Positions 7,701-15,345 of a DNA stretch of 39,184 nt are shown here, piece by piece. Both the position numbers and the translations under genes were made by a program. Location of the stretch: assembly GCF_028290785.1 (NCBI RefSeq), contig NZ_JAQGJD010000068.1:1-39184 (forward strand). Reading direction: 5' to 3'. Below the pieces are notes generated by a model. The model saw only the letters and a program-made list of their open reading frames with translations. It had not been told where the DNA came from and searched no databases. This DNA comes from Tardiphaga sp. (GTDB taxonomy: Bacteria; Pseudomonadota; Alphaproteobacteria; Rhizobiales; Xanthobacteraceae). The stretch's first letter is position 1. The number at the start of each line of letters is the position of its first letter.

Positions 7701-8870
7701 ATGGACAAAGCATGGGCCCCGGCGCGAGAACCGGGCCTGCCTTGGGCGGCGGGCGAGTACGAGGCCCTGCGGGACCAGGTCCGCCGGTTCGTCGAGAAGG
7801 AGATCAAGCCGGCTGCCGATCGCTGGGAAGACGACGGGTTCGTTCCCCGTCCAATCCTGCGCCGCATGGGCGAACTCGGCTTCTTCGGCATCCGCTACCC
7901 AGCCAAGTATGGTGGCTCCGAGATGGACGCGGTCGCTTCAGCGGTGTTTGCCGAAGAGCTCGGGCGCTCGACCTATGGCGGCGTCGCCGATGCGATGCTG
8001 GTTCAGAGCGACATGGCTTCCGGCTACGTCTTTCACGACGGGACCAAGGCGCAGCGGGACCGCTGGATGCCGGGCATCGTCAGCGGTGAGGTAATCGCCG
8101 CCATCGCCATCACGGAGCCGGATGCGGGCTCGGACATCAAGGCCATCCGCACGCGCGCGGCCCGGGACGGCAACTGCTACGTCCTCGACGGCACCAAGCT
8201 CTACATCACGAACGGCGTCCACGCGGATCTCTACTGCGTCGCCGCCATGACCGATCCGTCGGCAGGTAGCAACGGGATCACGATGTTCCTCGTCGAGAAG
8301 GGCGCGCCGGGCTTCAGCGTCGCCCGCGAGTTGGACAAGCACGGCTGGCGTTCCTCCGATACTGCGGAGCTCGTCTTCGACGGCTGCCGCATCCCGGCCG
8401 AAAACGTGCTTGGCGCCGAGGGGCAAGGCTTCTACTCCATGATGCGCAATCTGCAGAACGAGCGCCTCGTGCTTGCCGCCATGGCGATAGGGACCGCCGA
8501 GGCGGCAATCGACATCACCCTCGCCTGGGTCAAGGCCCGCCGCGCGTTCGGCGGCGTCCTGTGGGACATGCAGGCGATCCGCCACCGTCTCGCGATGCTC
8601 TCCGCCAAGGTAGAGGCGAGCCGCCAGTTTCTGTATGCCACCGCCTGGCGCATGGCGGCGGACGAAGATTGCATGCGCGAGATCTCGATGTTGAAGGCCC
8701 TCTGCGGCGAGCTCGTCAACGAGGTCGCCTATGCGTGCGTGCAGTTCCACGGCGCCATGGGCGTCATGCGCGAGAGTCCGATCGAGCGCATGGCGCGTGA
8801 CGCCCGCATCCTGTCCATCGCCGGCGGCGCCACGGAAGTGATGCTGGAGGTGGTCGCGTCGATGTCGTGA
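7701..8870 (+). CDS. Acyl-CoA dehydrogenase family flavoprotein, probable aminoacyl-carrier dehydrogenase
   Basis: The product belongs to the FAD-dependent acyl-CoA dehydrogenases. From ATG 7701 (GGAAGAGG about nine bases upstream) it has 389 residues, the usual size; an upstream TTG at 7674 is less likely. ITEPDAGSD (137-145) is the FAD-site signature, and QFHGAMGVMRE (348-358) and RMARDARI belong to the C-terminal helices. The catalytic Glu of medium-chain enzymes (IYEGT) is replaced by Gly in SIAGGAT (372-377), while Glu254 in LQNERLVLA lies where isovaleryl-CoA dehydrogenase carries its base. Homologues beside A and PCP genes desaturate tethered amino acids, as PltE/RedW do with prolyl-PCP. 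Position between the asparagine-type A-PCP gene and asparagine synthetase suggests asparaginyl-PCP as substrate (inference). A catabolic acyl-CoA enzyme is the alternative. Confidence 0.85.
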   Translation: MDKAWAPAREPGLPWAAGEYEALRDQVRRFVEKEIKPAADRWEDDGFVPRPILRRMGELGFFGIRYPAKYGGSEMDAVASAVFAEELGRSTYGGVADAMLVQSDMASGYVFHDGTKAQRDRWMPGIVSGEVIAAIAITEPDAGSDIKAIRTRAARDGNCYVLDGTKLYITNGVHADLYCVAAMTDPSAGSNGITMFLVEKGAPGFSVARELDKHGWRSSDTAELVFDGCRIPAENVLGAEGQGFYSMMRNLQNERLVLAAMAIGTAEAAIDITLAWVKARRAFGGVLWDMQAIRHRLAMLSAKVEASRQFLYATAWRMAADEDCMREISMLKALCGELVNEVAYACVQFHGAMGVMRESPIERMARDARILSIAGGATEVMLEVVASMS

Positions 8871-8913
8871 GCCCCGCAACGGGTGTGTTCTCCCATCATC
8901 AGGAGCTGTTCGC

Positions 8914-10605
8914 ATGTGTTCGATCTTCGGTATTTTCGGCCTGCAGGCCGGCGACGACCTCCCGGCACTGCGCCGCCGTTGCCTGGATCTATCTCAGCGC
9001 CAGCGCCATCGCGGCCCGGACTGGAGTGGCGTCTACGTCGATGCCGGGGCCATCCTGGTCCATGAGCGCCTGGCCATCGTCGATCCGGCGGGCGGCTCGC
9101 AGCCCCTCCTGTCCAAGGATGGCGGCCTGGCCCTGGCGGTCAACGGCGAGATCTACAACCACATCGAACTGAAGGCCGAGCTGGCCCGGCCCTACCCCTT
9201 CCTGACCGGCTCGGACTGCGAGGTAATCAACGCGCTGTACGAGGAAGACACCCCGGCCTCGTTCCTGAACCGCCTCAACGGCATCTTCGCGTTCGCCCTG
9301 TGGGACCGCCCCCGGCAGCGCGTGCTGATCGCGCGCGATCCGATCGGGGTGGTGCCGTTGTATTGGGGCCACGACGAGAACGGTCGCCTGGTGGTCGCCT
9401 CCGAGCTGAAGTCGCTGATCGATATCTGCGCCGACGTCGCCCAATTCCCGCCGGGCCACTGGTACGACAGCGGCACTGACACCCTGACCCGCTACTACGC
9501 CCCCCCGTGGCGCGACTATGACGCAGTACAGGGCGTGGAAGCCGACCGCACCGCGCTGCGCGAAGCCTTCGAACGTGCGGTGCATCGCCAACTGATGACC
9601 GACGTGCCGTACGGGGTGCTGCTGTCCGGCGGTCTCGACTCGTCACTCGTCGCCGCCGTGGCCGCGCGTTACGCACGCCACCGCATCGAGGATGGCGACC
9701 GCAGCGAGGCGTGGTGGCCGCGCCTGCATACCTTCGCCATCGGCCTGAAGGGCTCGCCCGACCTGGCCGCCGCGGCGATCGCCGCTGCGGCGTTGGGCAC
9801 CGTGCACCACGGCTTCGAATACACCTTCGAAGAAGGCCTGGACGCCTTGCCGCAAGTGATCCGTCACGTCGAGACCTACGACGTAACCACCATCCGCGCT
9901 TCCACGCCGATGTTCCTGCTGGCGCGCCGGATCAAGGCGATGGGGGTGAAGATGGTGCTGTCCGGCGAGGGCAGCGACGAGATCTTCGGCGGATACCTGT
10001 ACTTCCACAAGGCGCCCAACGCGCGCGAATTCCACGAAGAGCTCGTGCGCAAGCTCGACGCGCTCCAGAACTACGATTGCCTGCGCGCCAACAAGTCGAT
10101 GATGGCCTGGGGCGTCGAGCCGCGGGTGCCGTTCCTGGACCGCGAGTTCCTCGACGTGGCGATGCGCATCGATGCCCGGCACAAAATGGTCGGGCAGAGC
10201 TCCCACGGCGCGCGACGGATCGAGAAAGCGGTGCTGCGCGAAGCGTTCGAAGGCTATCTGCCGGATTCGATCCTGTGGCGGCAGAAAGAGCAATTCAGCG
10301 ATGGCGTGGGCTACGGCTGGATCGACGGGTTGAAGGCACACGCCGAAGCGCAGGTCAGCGACCGGGTGATGGCCGCGGCCGACAAGCGCTTTATTCACAA
10401 CCCGCCGCGGACCAAGGAGGCGTACTACTACCGCCATCTGTTCGAGCTGTTCTTCCCGACCCGGGCGGCGGCCGAAACGGTGCCGGGGGGCAAATCGATC
10501 GCCTGCTCCTCGCCGGCGGCAATCGCGTGGGACGCCAGTTTCGCGGCGATGGCCGATCCGTCAGGGCGTGCCGTGACCGGTGTGCACGAGCAGGCGCTGG
10601 CCTGA
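8914..10605 (+). CDS. asnB: Glutamine-hydrolysing asparagine synthetase (AsnB class)
   Basis: AsnB makes asparagine from aspartate, glutamine and ATP. The 563 residues match the E. coli-type size (~554). Cys2 is the glutaminase nucleophile (MCSIFGIFG), followed by RHRGPDWSG (31-39) and NGEIYNH (77-83). The synthetase domain has the pyrophosphate loop SGGLDSS (238-244) and LSGEGSDEIFGGY, so both half-reactions look intact. ATG 8914 follows AGGAG by seven to eight bases and lies 43 bases after the dehydrogenase gene. In this cassette it probably supplies Asn for the A-PCP protein; alternatively it amidates another carboxylate, as relatives in antibiotic clusters do. The N-terminal wording resembles xanthomonad AsnB from memory, which hints at transfer but was not tested. 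The last ~40 residues look unstructured. Confidence 0.9.
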   Translation: MCSIFGIFGLQAGDDLPALRRRCLDLSQRQRHRGPDWSGVYVDAGAILVHERLAIVDPAGGSQPLLSKDGGLALAVNGEIYNHIELKAELARPYPFLTGSDCEVINALYEEDTPASFLNRLNGIFAFALWDRPRQRVLIARDPIGVVPLYWGHDENGRLVVASELKSLIDICADVAQFPPGHWYDSGTDTLTRYYAPPWRDYDAVQGVEADRTALREAFERAVHRQLMTDVPYGVLLSGGLDSSLVAAVAARYARHRIEDGDRSEAWWPRLHTFAIGLKGSPDLAAAAIAAAALGTVHHGFEYTFEEGLDALPQVIRHVETYDVTTIRASTPMFLLARRIKAMGVKMVLSGEGSDEIFGGYLYFHKAPNAREFHEELVRKLDALQNYDCLRANKSMMAWGVEPRVPFLDREFLDVAMRIDARHKMVGQSSHGARRIEKAVLREAFEGYLPDSILWRQKEQFSDGVGYGWIDGLKAHAEAQVSDRVMAAADKRFIHNPPRTKEAYYYRHLFELFFPTRAAAETVPGGKSIACSSPAAIAWDASFAAMADPSGRAVTGVHEQALA

Positions 10606-10924
10606 TCGCCAGCACCCATCCACCATCAGGGGCCGCGCCGTCGATGCGACGGATGGCCGGCCGCCGACCGCGAGCGTGCGCTTGGCCCGGTGAGTCAGCA
10701 CCTTAGGCAGGGTTTCAGCGACGAACCGATTGCCTGAAGTTGTTGACCATCGCCCTCGACGAAGAACGGCGCCAAGCGCGATGATACCAGCCTTTGATCT
10801 GTTTGACTTTCATGTCTGAGCTGTCACGTCCGATCCCTGCAGGCGGACGCCGAGTAGTACGCCGAGTCCCCTCCGTGAACGGCCGGATTCGGCGAACGTC
10901 GCAAATGACAGGGTTGCGGGACGC
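10606..10924. other. Convergent spacer after asnB with a GC hairpin
   Basis: This 319-base gap separates the plus-strand cassette from the minus-strand dsrE-like gene. Positions 10638-10652 form a perfect six-base stem CCGTCG/CGACGG around ATG, flanked by GGCC on both sides (10631-10634 and 10655-10658). No T-run follows, so it is at best a weak or Rho-assisted stop signal. No gene was seen. Confidence 0.3.
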
Positions 10925-11536
10925 TCAGGGCTTGACGTAGCTCCAGCCGTTCTCCTGCAGCTCCATCACCCGCACCACGCCGGAATCGACGATCCTGGCT
11001 TCGGAGAGAATCGGAATCTCCTTGTCCTCGGCCTTGCGCATCTTTTCCCGAGTGTTGCCGCACGCCTTGAAAGTCACTTCGGGCGTGCCGATTGCCATCG
11101 CCTCGATGCGGTTCTTCACCGGCGACGTGTCGCTCCGAAGCATGTGCAGGCCGGGACCGAACGTGACGACCTCGATCTTCACCTTCTCGCCCTTGGACTT
11201 GTAGTAGTCGATCACGTTGGTCGCATTGTTCAGGGCGAGGTTCATGGCGGCCGCATCGTTGGAGTTGACCTGCAGGATCAACCGATGATCGACGGCGGCG
11301 GTCGCGCGCGCGGCCTCGGAACGCTGTAGCGGTTTCGGCTTGTTGACTGCCACCACCGGGCGCCAGCTTGGCCACGGCGCGGAGATGTCCGCAGGTGCGG
11401 CAATCGACTCGTCCTGGGCAGCGGCCGGGGCCGCCCCTTGGCGCCCACCCTCCTTCGCCGAGGCCGGTTGGAGGGCGAACAGAAGCACAGCCAAGGCGAT
11501 CGGGGCGGACCGAGCGAGGAATTGGATGGGACGCAT
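10925..11536 (-). CDS. Exported DsrE/DsrF-like protein
   Basis: The protein has 203 residues. An N-terminal signal peptide (APIALAVLLFALQPASA) directs it out of the cytoplasm, and a Pro/Ala-rich linker runs to about residue 80. Residues 84-203 resemble the DsrE family: RLILQVNSND, the helix LALNNATNVIDYY, VKIEVVTFGPGLHML and FKACGNT with the single Cys159 where family members carry a conserved cysteine. Cytoplasmic DsrE relays sulfur; many exported single-domain relatives have no known role. ATG 11536 is supported by AGGAG seven bases upstream and replaces a longer frame without a signal peptide. It is the last of four minus-strand genes for exported proteins. Sulfur chemistry is possible but unproven. 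Confidence 0.78.
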   Translation of the reverse strand: MRPIQFLARSAPIALAVLLFALQPASAKEGGRQGAAPAAAQDESIAAPADISAPWPSWRPVVAVNKPKPLQRSEAARATAAVDHRLILQVNSNDAAAMNLALNNATNVIDYYKSKGEKVKIEVVTFGPGLHMLRSDTSPVKNRIEAMAIGTPEVTFKACGNTREKMRKAEDKEIPILSEARIVDSGVVRVMELQENGWSYVKP

Positions 11537-11583
11537 GACACAAACTCCTTCTGTGAAACGATTTCGGGGTGGGGTGATGACTG

Positions 11584-12210
11584 TCATTCTCCCGGCCTGG
11601 CGAGGGCGTGGGGCCATCGGCACACCGACGCCAGTCGCTGCCGGACGGCGTCAAGTCCGTCGAGCGGGAACGCGGCCTCGGCGGCGACGCGGCCGGGCGC
11701 TTGGAGCCGGACCGCGAGGCTGCCGCCGTCGGGCAGCGACTGCACCAGCCGGACCGCGTCGCCGCCGAGCGCGACGCCGGATCCGGACGGCGGCGATGCT
11801 GCGCCAACGCGTACGGCAGGCCCGCCGTTGATCTGGTAGGAGATCGCCTGATCGCCGCGGGCAATCCCGGCGCCCTCGACCGTCACTTCGGTACGACCGC
11901 CGCGGCAGCGGATCGTTAGCCGCCATGGCGGGGCGGCGCCCTGGACGGCATCGGCCCGGGCCGCGACCGATGCGGCCGCGACCGGCAAATAGTCGACGGG
12001 CGAGGTGGTCAGCCCGACCGTCCAGCCGCCGGACGGCGCGCGCGCCGGCGCGATGGCGAGCGCTGCATTGTCGAGGCATTCCACCCGCTGCGCCGTCTCC
12101 ATGAGCGAACACGACCGCATCCGGGCCATCGGATCATCCGGGGCTTGAGCCCACGCGACTGTGCAGGCGAGACAGGCCGCGACCGCCGATGGGACCGCCG
12201 CGCGGTTCAT
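11584..12210 (-). CDS. VasI/TagO-like exported protein
   Basis: This 208-residue protein starts with a signal peptide (MNRAAVPSAVAACLACTVAWA). The rest follows the VasI/TagO pattern of type VI secretion accessory proteins: CSLMETAQRVECLD (34-47), W-T-V-G-L-T-T-S-P-V-D (63-73), WRLTIRCRG with Cys102, YQINGGPAVRV and a closing VCRWP. Its ATG (12208-12210) overlaps the stop of the preceding TAXI gene as ATGA, so the two are translated together. No other type VI secretion gene is in the window, so a secretion role is doubtful; the domain may be a general periplasmic module. The family match is from pattern memory, moderately sure. Confidence 0.6.
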   Translation of the reverse strand: MNRAAVPSAVAACLACTVAWAQAPDDPMARMRSCSLMETAQRVECLDNAALAIAPARAPSGGWTVGLTTSPVDYLPVAAASVAARADAVQGAAPPWRLTIRCRGGRTEVTVEGAGIARGDQAISYQINGGPAVRVGAASPPSGSGVALGGDAVRLVQSLPDGGSLAVRLQAPGRVAAEAAFPLDGLDAVRQRLASVCRWPHALARPGE

Positions 12211-13253
12211 GGCGAGGATTGGGCGGTGCGCGGCTGGCGGTCGAGCCAGTCCTGCGCCGCGGAGAAACGCGTCAGCCCGGGCACCGTCGCCCGGAGGTTG
12301 ATGGATTTCCATTTCGGATCGAACCCGGGCCCTTGCAGCCTGTCGATGCGCGAGAACAGCCGGTCGACGAAGCGCGCGACTCTTTCGTTGCGGTTGGTGT
12401 TCGAAGGCCAGTTGAACGCGGCCAGCACGGTGGGCACGGCGATCGTCGTCACCCGCTCGCCCGGCTTCAGCAGATTTGGATAGTCCGAAGAATCCAGCGT
12501 GGCCGGAAGGTAGTAGTCCTCGAACTTGCCCTCGTAGGGCACCGGCAGAAATTTGAAGCCTGGCTCCCAGCGCCCCTTCACGAACGCATCGACCGGCTTG
12601 GAGGTGACGAACACCACCGCCGCCATCTCGCCGCGCCGCATCTGCTCGAGCGCCACCTGGTGCGGCACGAAGGTCTGCTCCACGGAGACGCCGAGCCGGC
12701 TGAAGATCAGCGGTCCGGAATAGGCAGCGGCGGTGCCCTGGGTGTTGAAGTTCACCTTCTTGCCGGCAAGATCGTTCAGGTTGCCGATTTCGGGCCTCAC
12801 GAAGACGTGCAGTTCGGACGGAAACAGGCTTGCGATGTACGTGATCTTGCGCTGGATGTCGGGCACCTGTCCCTTGTATTCGTCGAGCGCGTCCGAATTG
12901 ATGATGGCTGCATCTATCCCGCGCAGATAGAGCAACGAATTGACGTTTTCGGCCGCGCCGCGCGTTACTACTGGCAGCACGCGGAGTTCGTCGCCGTCGT
13001 CGGCGACGCGGGCCATTTCCGCCGCCAGGCGCAGCGGCGCGCCCTCGATCAGGCCGCCAGCGAGGCCGACGGTCCACGCGTTCATCTTGAGCTGCTGCGG
13101 AGAGTACCGCGGCTGGGTACGCTGGAACGGAGGCCTCATCTCGCGGGGCGACGAGGTCCTGTAGTCTTGGGCCGCCGCGCGGTCGACAGACCACGCACAC
13201 GCCGTCGCAAGCGTGGCCAGCAGCAGGGTTCGGAATTCCGTGAATTTGCGCAT
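12207..13253 (-). CDS. TAXI-family TRAP transporter solute-binding protein
   Basis: The 348-residue product is a periplasmic binding protein of the TAXI type. A signal peptide ends near AWSVDRAAAQ. The fold motifs are WTVGLAGGLIEGAPLRLA, a VTRGAAENVNSLLYLRG segment, DAAIINSDALDEYKG, LNDLAGKKVNFNTQGTAA and EQMRRGEMAAVVFVTSKP. These proteins usually deliver small acids to a DctQM-type permease, but none is encoded nearby, so this is an orphan receptor. ATG 13253 has AGGAG eight bases upstream. It overlaps the VasI-like gene by four bases and follows the coiled-coil gene after 62 bases, suggesting one operon. Ligand unknown. Confidence 0.85.
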   Translation of the reverse strand: MRKFTEFRTLLLATLATACAWSVDRAAAQDYRTSSPREMRPPFQRTQPRYSPQQLKMNAWTVGLAGGLIEGAPLRLAAEMARVADDGDELRVLPVVTRGAAENVNSLLYLRGIDAAIINSDALDEYKGQVPDIQRKITYIASLFPSELHVFVRPEIGNLNDLAGKKVNFNTQGTAAAYSGPLIFSRLGVSVEQTFVPHQVALEQMRRGEMAAVVFVTSKPVDAFVKGRWEPGFKFLPVPYEGKFEDYYLPATLDSSDYPNLLKPGERVTTIAVPTVLAAFNWPSNTNRNERVARFVDRLFSRIDRLQGPGFDPKWKSINLRATVPGLTRFSAAQDWLDRQPRTAQSSP

Positions 13254-13315
13254 CGGTGAACTCCTGTCCTACGCAGCGATTGCCGCACGATTCGTCCGGC
13301 GTCGAGCGAGCCCGT

Positions 13316-14860
13316 CTAGCGGCGCAGCGCTTCGACGCGCTCCTTCGCTTCCTTGATTCCGCCGGCGACCGCCTTCGCGTAGAGGTCGCGCGCCATGGCG
13401 GGGTCGCCGCGCGTTCCATAGGTGCCCCATTTGGCGAGCACCGAAGGATCGTAGGTTTCCGCGAGCGCAAAACTTGCCTGCGCGTTGCCCATCATCGCGG
13501 CGCGCTCGAGGACGGTTCGCGCCGCGATGATGTCGCCCTGCCCGAGCAGCGAACTGGCGCGCGCGACGAGGCCGACGGAAGCCGCCGCCATCTCTGGAGT
13601 AGGCCTGTCGGGAGCGGGTTCGACGGCGGCCGCAACACCGGCGACCGGCGCGACGGCGATCGGCACTCCCTGAACGGACGGCGACACCGCGCCCGTCGTT
13701 GCCGCAACTTTGCTGGTACCCTTCGATGGGAGGTCCTTTGGGAGGTCCTTTCGTGGACCGGCAGCAAGATCGCGCTCCAGCGCCTCGGCCCTGGACCGCT
13801 CCAGCCGGACCTGTTCGCGGAGCGAAGCCAAGTCGCGCTCGGACGCCTCGCGCAAACGTTCGGCGTCATTGCGCGATTTGGCGGCAAGCACGACCTGCGC
13901 ATCGAGGTCGCGGCGGGCGGCGCCGAGATCTCGTTCGAGCCGCATGGCACGTTCTTTCTCGGCCGCCATCGATTGGCGCGCCGTGGCTGCCGCCGCGATC
14001 TCGCGCTGAAACTCGGCGGCTTCGTCGGCGGCCTTGGTCGTCTGCATGCGGTTGGCCTGCAGGTCGCCTCGGACCTTCGCGAGTTCGCCGGCCAGCGTGT
14101 CGGCCCGTTCGCGCTCTTTCTGCGCGGCTTGTTTGAGGTTTGCACTTCCGGCCTCGGAGACGTTCTTTAGCTGGGCTGCTTCGTCGCGGAGCTTTGCAAG
14201 CAAAGTGGTTCGTTCATCGATCTCGCGCCGCGCCGCCGCTAGATCGCGCTCCAACGTTGTGATGCGGTCCTTGTCCTCGGGTGCCGGCTGGCGTGTCGAA
14301 CCGGAGCTCGCGATCTGGCGTCGCAGCTCCGCCGCTTCGTCGGTCGCCTTGGCCGCCAACGCCTGGTTGGCGTAGAGCTCGAGACGAATCTTGGTCAGAG
14401 CGGCGGCGAGCGCCTCGGCCCGTTCACGCTCCTTCTGCGCCGCCTGCCTGAGATCGGCCGCGACCGCTTCGGAAGCCTTTTCGATCCGGGCGGCCTCATC
14501 CTTGGCCTTGGCGGTGAGAGCGGCTTGAGCGTCTAGGGCGCGCCGCGCTGAAGCGAGGTCCTGGTCGAGCCGCTCGGCTCGCTCGTGCGCCTGCGAAAGA
14601 TGCTGTAGCAACTCGACTTCGCGCCGTGCGCCGGCAAGTTCCTGAGCCAGCGGCTCGGACGCGTCGTCGTCCAACGCGCGCCCGGATTGCCCCGGCGGGC
14701 CGGCGTTGCCGGGAACGGATGCCGGAGGTGACGCCGACTCCGCCGCAAGCGCCGCGCTGGATATCCATGCCGCCATCAGCAGCACGAAGCCGAACCGCAA
14801 GGCCGGCGTGAACCGGCGCGGGCCGAGAGTGATTGCATCGTCGTTGTTGGGACTAGCCAT
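13316..14860 (-). CDS. Exported coiled-coil protein with 105-residue repeats and a C-terminal Sel1/TPR-like segment
   Basis: I do not recognise a named family. The 514 residues start with a hydrophobic export segment (FGFVLLMAAWISSAALA, about 24-40) and a Pro/Gly-rich linker. Residues 71-365 are heptad-rich coiled coil, dominated by Ala, Glu, Arg and Leu. LERDL-like starts occur at 98, 203 and 308, and QKERERAE-like blocks at 137, 242 and 347, an exact 105-residue period. After a low-complexity linker (370-425) come helical repeats, ASSLLGQGDIIAARTVLERAA and NAQASFALAETYD, typical of Sel1/TPR folds. Such proteins often scaffold envelope complexes. It lies upstream of the TAXI gene and divergent from the exoF-like gene, so a role in EPS assembly is possible. 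ATG 14860 is preceded by AGGG. Confidence 0.75.
   Translation of the reverse strand: MASPNNDDAITLGPRRFTPALRFGFVLLMAAWISSAALAAESASPPASVPGNAGPPGQSGRALDDDASEPLAQELAGARREVELLQHLSQAHERAERLDQDLASARRALDAQAALTAKAKDEAARIEKASEAVAADLRQAAQKERERAEALAAALTKIRLELYANQALAAKATDEAAELRRQIASSGSTRQPAPEDKDRITTLERDLAAARREIDERTTLLAKLRDEAAQLKNVSEAGSANLKQAAQKERERADTLAGELAKVRGDLQANRMQTTKAADEAAEFQREIAAAATARQSMAAEKERAMRLERDLGAARRDLDAQVVLAAKSRNDAERLREASERDLASLREQVRLERSRAEALERDLAAGPRKDLPKDLPSKGTSKVAATTGAVSPSVQGVPIAVAPVAGVAAAVEPAPDRPTPEMAAASVGLVARASSLLGQGDIIAARTVLERAAMMGNAQASFALAETYDPSVLAKWGTYGTRGDPAMARDLYAKAVAGGIKEAKERVEALRR
13766..14569 (-). repeat. Intragenic 315-base tandem repeat encoding coiled coil
   Basis: Within the coiled-coil gene, two full units and a partial third begin at 14569, 14254 and 13939 on the minus strand (residues 98, 203, 308). 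Three separate landmarks keep the same 105-residue spacing. The period equals exactly 15 heptads, so register is conserved between copies. Confidence 0.75.
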
Positions 14861-15345
14861 GGAGGGCCCTGCTTCGATGCGTCATTATGCGCCCCGGCTT
14901 TTCGCGAATCCTATAGCCAGCATGGAGTACCCCGCAGCTACCCAATCGGGGCACGACTCCACTGCCTCCGGATTCCGTCGGCCCGTGAAACCGCAGTCAC
15001 GCGCAGCGGTAGTCGTCCTCAATGCGGACGATGTTCTTGCTCGAACTGGCGCGACGGGATTCCGGGCCATGGATTTTCGCGTTCCCGTTGAGAAGAATTC
15101 CGACCGCACCAGGACGCCCCGAGAACCGCGGATGCGGATAACGACTGCTCGCCCGACGACGCAAAAGGACCATTTCAAAAAATGCTTCCAAGCAACATCA
15201 GATGCTTGCCCCGGCGAACGCAGCGCAAAAGAGGTGCCCCAAAAGGGAGATTGTGAGTTCGCGCACGAAGGACCACGATGCCATTTTGAATGCTGCCCCG
15301 GCCTCGTAGGGCTGCATCAACAACGTCAACGGAGGGCAGTAAGCC
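14861..15345. other. Divergent promoter region of the coiled-coil and exoF-like genes
   Basis: This 485-base gap lies between divergently transcribed genes and must hold both promoters. A GGAGGG ribosome site at 15331-15336 serves the exoF-like start. No ORF or clear operator was seen. Confidence 0.4.

Noticed and set aside
12189-13259. 356-codon plus-strand ORF
   Set aside because: It is antisense to the TAXI receptor and rich in Arg, Gly and His without any domain pattern.
11584-13470. 628-codon minus-strand ORF
   Set aside because: Only its end is real: it is the VasI-like gene frame read through the TAXI gene. The VasI start at 12210 with signal peptide is preferred.
13766-14569. CRISPR-like periodicity
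   Set aside because: The repeats are coding, 315 bases long and diverged; there are no short repeat-spacer units anywhere in the window.
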